Assembly (NCBI RefSeq): GCF_032854445.1
Contig: NC_088302.1
Coordinates: 26,003,080 to 26,067,079, forward strand
DNA length: 64,000 nucleotides
Source: Liolophura sinensis
Lineage: Eukaryota; Mollusca; Polyplacophora; Chitonida; Chitonidae
Reading direction: 5' to 3'
The position numbers were made by a program, and so were the translations under genes. The notes under the pieces were generated by a model. The model saw nothing but the letters and a program-made list of their open reading frames with translations. It made no database searches and had not been told where the DNA came from. Shown piece by piece: positions 58,301 through 64,000 of the stretch. Each line of letters opens with the position of its first letter. Position 1 is the stretch's first letter.

Positions 58301-61112
58301 AGTTGACCCTCCTTCTTGCGTGACTCCCGAATCTTTCATATTTCGAGGGCTGTAAATATTGCTAATGACGCTGAATGTTGAAAGAGTTTAATGCAAATTT
58401 TGCTTTGCAATTACTTTTCCCCCATAACAAATGTGACGCAATGTGGGTGCAATAATGTTACTTCTATTTTTTTACTTATTAATTAATTTATTTATTCGTC
58501 GATTTATTTATCCTTTATTTCCGTACATATTTATGTTTTTCAATTTTGTAATTTATTTACTCGAGAAGAGTTCACCTACGTAAATATGTATGTATGTGAT
58601 GGCTAATCGGTTGACGAGTGGGAAACCTTCACATCAGTATCTGACTGTAACATGTGGACGTATAGTCGTAAACCATAACTCTTTGACATTTTTCACCCTT
58701 GATGTGCACACTTGGAAACGATACCGGTAAGAGAAAATTAAGTGTTGATATTATTGGGCAAACGGTCTAATGTAGCTTCTGTCACAAAGGTGCCACGAAC
58801 ATGAATTGATCAAATCTCCTCTTGTGCTTGAATAATGCTCCTTGTTTTATTGGACACATTTAATGCTGTCATTTACCACATCTGGGTTTGTCCAGGTGCC
58901 ATTTGGCTCTATCCAGTACACGGAAAGGCGCCGAAAGAAATAACCTGGTATCAGAATTGTATCCAGTTCTCCATCGGGGATCGGAAGTGCGGCTGGAGTC
59001 AGGTACACATCCGGGCCACTAGCAATCACATGAGGGACCCACGTGGTCTGGAAAAACGGCGCTCCGGGATTTTTAAACCATACTAACTGGCCGTCAAATC
59101 CGCCTGGAAGTAAAATACGTTTGTCATCAATGGCTCTTTCTGCCAGATAAAAAAGGCTTAAAGAGTATCCTTCTTTTTAAGAGTTCCGGACAGCCTAGTT
59201 TTTGATAGCTATCTCTTTTCAGCTGACCTATAAGAGTGATGTGACACATATCATAAATGTGCTGATATACATTCCCTTACAGCGAGTAATACTAACAGCA
59301 CAAGCGTATACGTGGCAAAATTTATTTAAATGCCTCTCATATTTGTTACAAGGATCGGCCCCAGAATTAATGTATAGCCAGTTACTAGTGCGGCAGATGG
59401 GTATACACGCACATGCGGCCTGTTTTCCTACAATCATATTCTCCCTTACTTACTCATGCAGTTTTAGTACGCAATAAAAATATGTAATGAAACATACCAA
59501 GTTCCTTCCCAGTGGCCCTGCACGTAACGGCATCGAAGAGGCCATCTTTGTCCATATCTTTCCAGATCACTTTATGGTAGAACCACTCTGTTTTTCCATC
59601 GTCATCAGATATTTTATAGGGGCCTTGAGCTGGGTCAGACGTGATATTCAGGATGCTGATGGAACCTTTCTTTTTAAAGGGAACCAGGAAGCCGTCCGGT
59701 ATGGCAACCATGTTAGGTCCGAAGACATATTCTGTCAGACAAAAGTGAAGCATGTAATGTATCAGATTCGAGTCAGATTTGAGATGCAACTTTTTAAAAT
59801 ACGTAAATATATCTGTTACGTTGTTTGGGCAGAAAACATAGCATTTATAATTATCTTTCACATTGTATTTTGATTTCGTAAACATATGCTAAATTTCGAT
59901 CTTTGCTGATTTGCTGATGTCGCTTAAATAATGAGTCATATACACAAGTAAAGAGTGAGTGAGTGAGTGCTTGGGGTTTAACGTCGTACTCAACAATTTT
60001 TCAGTCATATGACGACGAAGGAATCTTTAGGGTGCATGTACGTGTAACGTGCCTCCTTGTAGCAGGACGGATTTCCACCGCTCTTTTATTTAGTGCTGCT
60101 TCACTGAGACGACTTACCGAAGGCAAGTAAGCCGCCCCGCTCGAGCCATTATACTGATACGGGTCAACCAGTCGTTGCACTATCCCCTTCACGCTGAACG
60201 CCAAGCGGTGAAGTTACAACTTCCTGTTTTAAAGTCTTAGGTGTGACTCGATCAAGGATTGATGATGGATCTACCGGTCCCGAAGCGGACGCTCTACCAA
60301 CTGTGCTATCCGGGCCGGTTACACAAGTAAAGAGATTGCACGTCTCCACCACAGCTAAATGTACAAACCCACTAATTCCCTAAATCCAAACCCACACACA
60401 TCCCCCCCCCCCCCCACAAACCACCACCACTACATCGCGAATTGCAAATTGCGAATTGCTTAAAGTTGCCTAGCTCAGGATCCCGGTCCGAATCACTACC
60501 AAACTGTAATGTGTGTTGGTTCGTTGTTCAATGCCACGCTGTGCAAAAAATTTCCTCCAAATCCGTCCAACAATCCGTCAATATTTTCCATGAAGTCGGT
60601 GTCAAATAGACACACAGACAGACAAAAAAGGCAAAAAATAACCTCCACCAGCTGACTGACAATAACGCGTTAAGAATTTTATGGCACCAATAGTAATAGA
60701 ACATATGAAATGGATAGGGCACCACTAGTTGTAACAGTATACATGTTACTGTGACGTAACTTCGGTATGACGTTGAAGTAGAAAACTCACCCGGTACACC
60801 AGAAATGTCGTTGGGCCACGTGACACTTTCAGTCAGGATTTTAGCAGATGCACCAGCCAGATTGTTCAGAATCGTCCCAACTTTCGGCACACCGTAGACG
60901 TAGTCCTTGGAGAAAGGTATGCCGTTGAAACTCGCCGCGAGCAGCGTGTATCGAGACGCCGGTTGAGGATTTCTTGGATCATTTTCAAATAATGATAAAA
61001 ATCCAGGATGTTTTGCCGAAATTTTCCCAAGGAGTCTAGGCGTCTGTGAGATTGATTTGTCAAAGAAAAAGACGAGAACCAGACAAGCACACAGAGGAAG
61101 AGTACTAGCCAT
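55362..61112 (-). CDS. Secreted FG-GAP/VCBS-repeat protein, 5 exons, 389 aa
   Basis: Exons in transcription order: 61112-60791, 59731-59498, 59103-58877, 58011-57854, 55590-55362. All joins are GT-AG with matching phases, and the total of 1170 bases ends in TGA. The ATG has a strong context (CAACCATGG). Residues 1-22 are a signal peptide (MASTLPLCACLVLVFFFDKS), with no later membrane helix, so the product should be secreted. Calcium-loop motifs of the FG-GAP/VCBS beta-propeller type are DMDKDGLFD (166-174), DVNGDGKYD (283-291) and DVDGDNYKE (363-371), separated by blade-like strands (GQLVWFKNPG, GSLIVYELPD, KAYILTP, INVFTLKP). Such propellers bind ligands or act as lyases or adhesion modules; I cannot tell which applies. 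The gene is convergent with DUOX and divergent from the channel gene. The last acceptor is a tandem TAGCAG, so one extra Ser is possible. Confidence 0.86.
56707..57073 (-). mobile_element. Family-B SINE in intron 4 of the FG-GAP gene
   Basis: Inverted full-length copy: tail GTGAGTGAGTGAGTGCTTGG at its left end, tRNA head GACGCTCTACCAACTGTGCT (as inverted: CTACCAACTGTGCTATCC) at its right. The flanks AAAATTAAGTGA and AAATTTAAGTGA match at 11 of 12, a slightly decayed target-site duplication. It lies in the transcription direction of the host gene. Confidence 0.93.
57538..57630. repeat. About 32-bp tandem repeat, 3 copies
   Basis: GGTATTTATAGACATTACTC and two similar copies (GGTATTTATAGACATTACAC, GGTATTTACAGACATTAGAC) in intron 4 of the FG-GAP gene, about 220 bp from exon 4. 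Confidence 0.8.
58012..58876. other. FG-GAP gene intron 3
   Basis: AT-rich with T-rich tracts at 58466-58560 (TTAATTAATTTATTTATT). No gene, SINE or clear array. Confidence 0.6.
59956..60319 (-). mobile_element. Young full-length family-B SINE with perfect 15-bp target-site duplication
   Basis: Nearly identical to the copy at 56707-57073. TACACAAGTAAAGAG flanks it exactly at 59941-59955 and 60320-60334. It lies in intron 1 of the FG-GAP gene, in the transcription direction of that gene. A perfect duplication and high identity to its neighbour imply recent insertion. Confidence 0.95.
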
Positions 61113-61649
61113 GGTTGACTTTCGATGATCTTACTTGGTCATGGTTTGTACAAAAAGATTCGTTAAGTCAAGCCCAGCGGATCACGTGGCCACTGATAAC
61201 ATTCGTGGATTCCATATTCCGACCTGTAGCCAGGTGTAGCGCGTGTCAGTTATCTTTTATTATCATTTATCACCGGACAAAATTCCCACGGTCACAAATT
61301 TCTCCTTCCCCTTAAGAAAGCTCGACACCTAAGCATGTTACCATATCCTCTCACACCAAACCCCTGACACCTGCACAGGAGAAAGTGCGTCCTACAAGTT
61401 CACAATTGTTTTCCTATCTCTGACTATTTATCAATCACATATTTTATTGGTTCTAAACAACACAATCATGAAGTCTTATTCATGCCACAGTGACCGGTTT
61501 ACGCAAAGAGGAAACCTTACAGTACCATCGGTTTGTAGCAAAACTGTGTCACTTTACTATTTTATAAGTTTGCACAGTCTCACCGGTATAGTGCTCAATG
61601 TGGGAATCCCAGTGTTTTTAGAGTAAGGCTACCTATACAGTGAAACATG

Positions 61650-62090
61650 CACCATAGACAGCATATTGTTACAATGACAAGCACTGTAGACAGCATATTG
61701 TTACACTAACAAGCATTATAGACAGCATATTGCTACAATGAAAAACACTATAGATAACACATTGCTACAATGACAAGCACCGTAGACAGCATATTGCTAC
61801 AATGACAAGCACTATAGAGAGCACATCGCTACAATGACAATCACTATAGACAGCATATTGCTACAATGACAAGCACTATGGACAGCACATTGCTACAATG
61901 ACAAGCAGTATAGATAACATATTGCTGCAATGACAAGCACTATAGACAGCACATTGCTACAATGACAAGCAGTATAGATAACATATTGCTGCAATGACAA
62001 GCACTATAGACAGCATATTACTACAATGACAAGCACTATAGATAGCATATTGCTGCAACGACAAGCACTATATACAGCTTATTGCCTCAA
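61650..62090. repeat. 32-bp minisatellite, about 13 copies
   Basis: The unit is ACAATGACAAGCACTATAGA then CAGCATATTGCT. AATGACAA recurs every 32 bp (for example 61801 and 61833). Two variants (GATAACATATTGCTGCA and GACAGCACATTGCTACA) alternate between about 61900 and 62000, giving a 64-bp higher-order step. It sits between two divergent genes. Confidence 0.92.
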
Positions 62091-62828
62091 TGACTCTGAA
62101 GGGGCTCTAAGCGAAGGAACCTAGTTTTCTTGTCGATGGCTCCTCTGGTGTGTTAAGACAGGAATCTTAAACACCAACGGTTGTTTTGGAAAGTTAGAAC
62201 TAGTGGTATATTTTTCTTCACCAAGATTCCCATTAATAAGTTGACAAAATGTGTCATGGATGTTAAAGGTGTGAGGAGTTGGTTTCATCTCTGCCTCCTA
62301 CAAAGGGAATCCCTTGCTCCTGTTTCAATCAAATGATACCGGAAATCAGAGTAGTTTGGCATCAATCTGTCTGCTCTGGAACGCCTTTCATAATCAGTCA
62401 TTGTTTACATGGTAGCCGTAGCAACGCTGTCTCTGTATTCCAAATTCATTTGCTATGTAATGCCTTGTACAAATATTATTAAATACCACTCACCATATGT
62501 CAAGCGTTTGTCTTTGTCACTTCGCGTCATGCGATCGATTCATTTGCTGTCAGGATCGATTCGGAAAATTAGATACGGGTGGGAGAACATTTGAAAATGG
62601 GGCTCGGACGGCGAGCCAAAGTTACAGCCATGACAATGTCGGCCATGGCTGAGCTGCCAGCCGAGTGACAAAGCAGGTGTTGGAGATGCGCTAAGCGACA
62701 ATACACTCTGCATTGCTGTTAAAGGTGCAAGCATCATGTCGGTAGTGCGCATCAGTCTGCCTTGGATCCATTGAGCAAGAAGATACCCAATACAAGCTGT
62801 TACTGTGTAAAACATATTTGCTATCTAG

Positions 62829-62829
62829 T

Positions 62830-62862
<33 letters not shown>
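62829..62862. repeat. TA dinucleotide microsatellite
   Basis: A run of TA repeats followed by a T-rich tract up to about 62879, just before the channel start codon. Confidence 0.92.
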
Positions 62863-62863
<1 letters not shown>

Positions 62864-62904
62864 TTTTGTTTTTTTTTTGAAAGTGTACATTGTTTTTCGA
62901 GGTT

Positions 62905-63409
62905 ATGGATAAGACACGGAAGCAAAGTTTGACCCGTACGCCTACCAGCCTAACATTTGTTTCCGAAGGCGATCTGAAGGAATATGAGAAAAGCCGAAAC
63001 TCTCTGAAGGGCCGCTTCCAAGACTTCTGCAGCGAGACCAGTTTCACGCCGGTTTCCCATATATACAAAGCTGGGTCAGTAGGAAAAAAGATCATTTGGA
63101 TCTGCACATGCCTGGGCTTAACTGCGTACATGTCATATCAATGCTCCACCTTGATCATCAGCTATATGAAATATCCCAGTGAAGTCGACATGGTTCTAAA
63201 GTTTGCTCCAGAACTGGAATTTCCGAGCGTAACTGTCTGCAACTTGAACCCTCTTCGGTACGATAAACTTGGACGCACCGAGTACGGGGAGCGTTTTCAT
63301 AACCTCAAGGATGACGGTACCGATGATATTCTATACCAGTCTGCACACAGACATTTCGTGCCCGGTGACAATAGCCGTGAATCTTCTGAGGAAATGGGCC
63401 CGACGTCAG
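62905..63409 (+). CDS. DEG/ENaC-family sodium channel, 5' exon (partial gene)
   Basis: Encodes the N-terminal 168 residues of an epithelial/degenerin-type cation channel. The cytosolic N-terminus contains FQDFCSETSFTPVSHIYKAG, TM1 is at residues about 63-85 (IIWICTCLGLTAYMSYQCST), and the family hallmark after TM1 is FPSVTVCNLNPLRYDKL. These channels are trimers with two membrane helices per subunit and a large Cys-rich ectodomain; the group includes peptide-, acid- and mechano-gated members. The ATG is the first after an in-frame TGA at 62878-62880. An acceptor-like T-rich run ending in AG at 62901 means an upstream exon cannot be ruled out. The donor is CAG/GTCAGT at 63410, and no further channel exon is recognised before the window ends. 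The subfamily cannot be set from this exon. Confidence 0.9.
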
Positions 63410-64000
63410 GTCAGTAGAACTCATTGTACCTCAAAGCCTACCCGTCACAGTATAACTCTTTTGTCTGCAAGTTTAAACAAAATACGATTCATACTATATC
63501 GTGCTATGATACATGCAATTGCGCAGCGCCCGACGCCTTCTGTAAATTGGGTTTCTTGACTGATTATCGTTATGGTTTTGTTGTGGCTCACACACGGAAA
63601 CTACGAACTGGGTGATACAATTGTAAGTACTTACAGTTGCCGCACACGTAAGGTCACGTTCAGATACATGGCTGTTATTTAGCAATGTTCGGCTCAGTTT
63701 GCAAGAACATGCTTTTGAATTATCTCAGAAATGAAGTAACGTGAATTGTTTCCATGTCCCGTTGTCAGTCACTTCGTGATTCATTGTGATGTAAAGCTTC
63801 TTCAAATGGAAAGTAATTAAAAGTGACTAACTGGAACATTGTCTAGCTCTAATGTCGAAAATGTTATTAAAGCTTAAATCAGCTTGCAATTCGCCTGTGC
63901 GACAGCTAAACCCGAACAGGGAGGTGTTCTTGCGAATGTGATAGTATCTGGGCGAACAGCTAATCTTCGCCTAAAGTATCCCAGACGCTCAACAGATCAG
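63410..64000. other. Presumed channel intron 1, window end
   Basis: The exon frame meets TAG at 63415-63417, and the same frame is then open to 63612 with several Cys (CYDTCNCAAPDAFCKLGF). No acceptor or known ectodomain motif is visible, so I treat it as intron. Confidence 0.5.

Larger units (their letters stand above)
61113..62904. other. Divergent intergenic region (1.8 kb) between the FG-GAP and channel genes
   Basis: Must hold the 5' ends of both genes unless their promoters lie further out. It contains the 32-bp array and a TA microsatellite. I see no firm TATA box or initiator on either side. Confidence 0.5.

Overview
This is eukaryotic DNA, almost certainly from a marine lophotrochozoan invertebrate and most likely a mollusc. 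Three things point that way: spliceosomal GT-AG introns with phase-matched exons, metazoan gene families (dual oxidase, a DEG/ENaC channel, a secreted FG-GAP protein), and dense tRNA-derived SINEs whose AAATAAATA-type or CACTCACT-type tails look like those known from molluscs. I cannot name the species. There is no bacterial-type operon, CRISPR array, rRNA or functional tRNA.

Layout. 1-16169 is gene-poor. It is dominated by minisatellites (44-bp unit at 1-2215, 67-bp at 4265-5170, 114-bp at 6255-6620, 85-bp at 6950-7530, and a 40-bp family from about 8930 to 14860). The 40-bp array is split by an internally deleted non-LTR retrotransposon (10658-13621) flanked by an 11-bp target-site duplication. 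16170-51399 (+) holds a complete dual oxidase (DUOX) gene that I assembled by eye as 31 coding exons, 4563 coding bases and 1520 residues. It encodes a signal peptide, peroxidase-like ectodomain, first membrane segment, intracellular linker, EF-hand pair, six-helix ferric-reductase core, and FAD/NADPH domain ending in FENF. Its introns carry most of the SINEs and several arrays, including a 5.2-kb array of a 42-bp unit in intron 20. 55362-61112 (-) is a complete five-exon gene for a secreted 389-residue FG-GAP/VCBS-repeat protein, convergent with DUOX. 62905-63409 (+) is the first recognisable coding exon of a DEG/ENaC sodium channel, divergent from the FG-GAP gene; the rest lies beyond the window.

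How the genes relate. DUOX is a membrane enzyme that passes electrons from cytosolic NADPH through FAD and two hemes to oxygen, releasing H2O2 outside the cell. The FG-GAP protein is predicted to be secreted and the channel to sit in the plasma membrane. Nothing in the sequence shows that the three genes form one pathway. No DUOX maturation factor (DUOXA) gene was recognised beside DUOX.

The points most worth a second look are: the second EF-hand of DUOX, which has lost most calcium ligands; the uncharacterised FG-GAP protein; the change of repeat unit from 42 bp to 63 bp inside DUOX intron 20; the higher-order structure in several arrays; and very recent SINE insertions with intact target-site duplications. 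All exon joins are from reading splice sites and reading frames by eye and have not been checked against transcripts.
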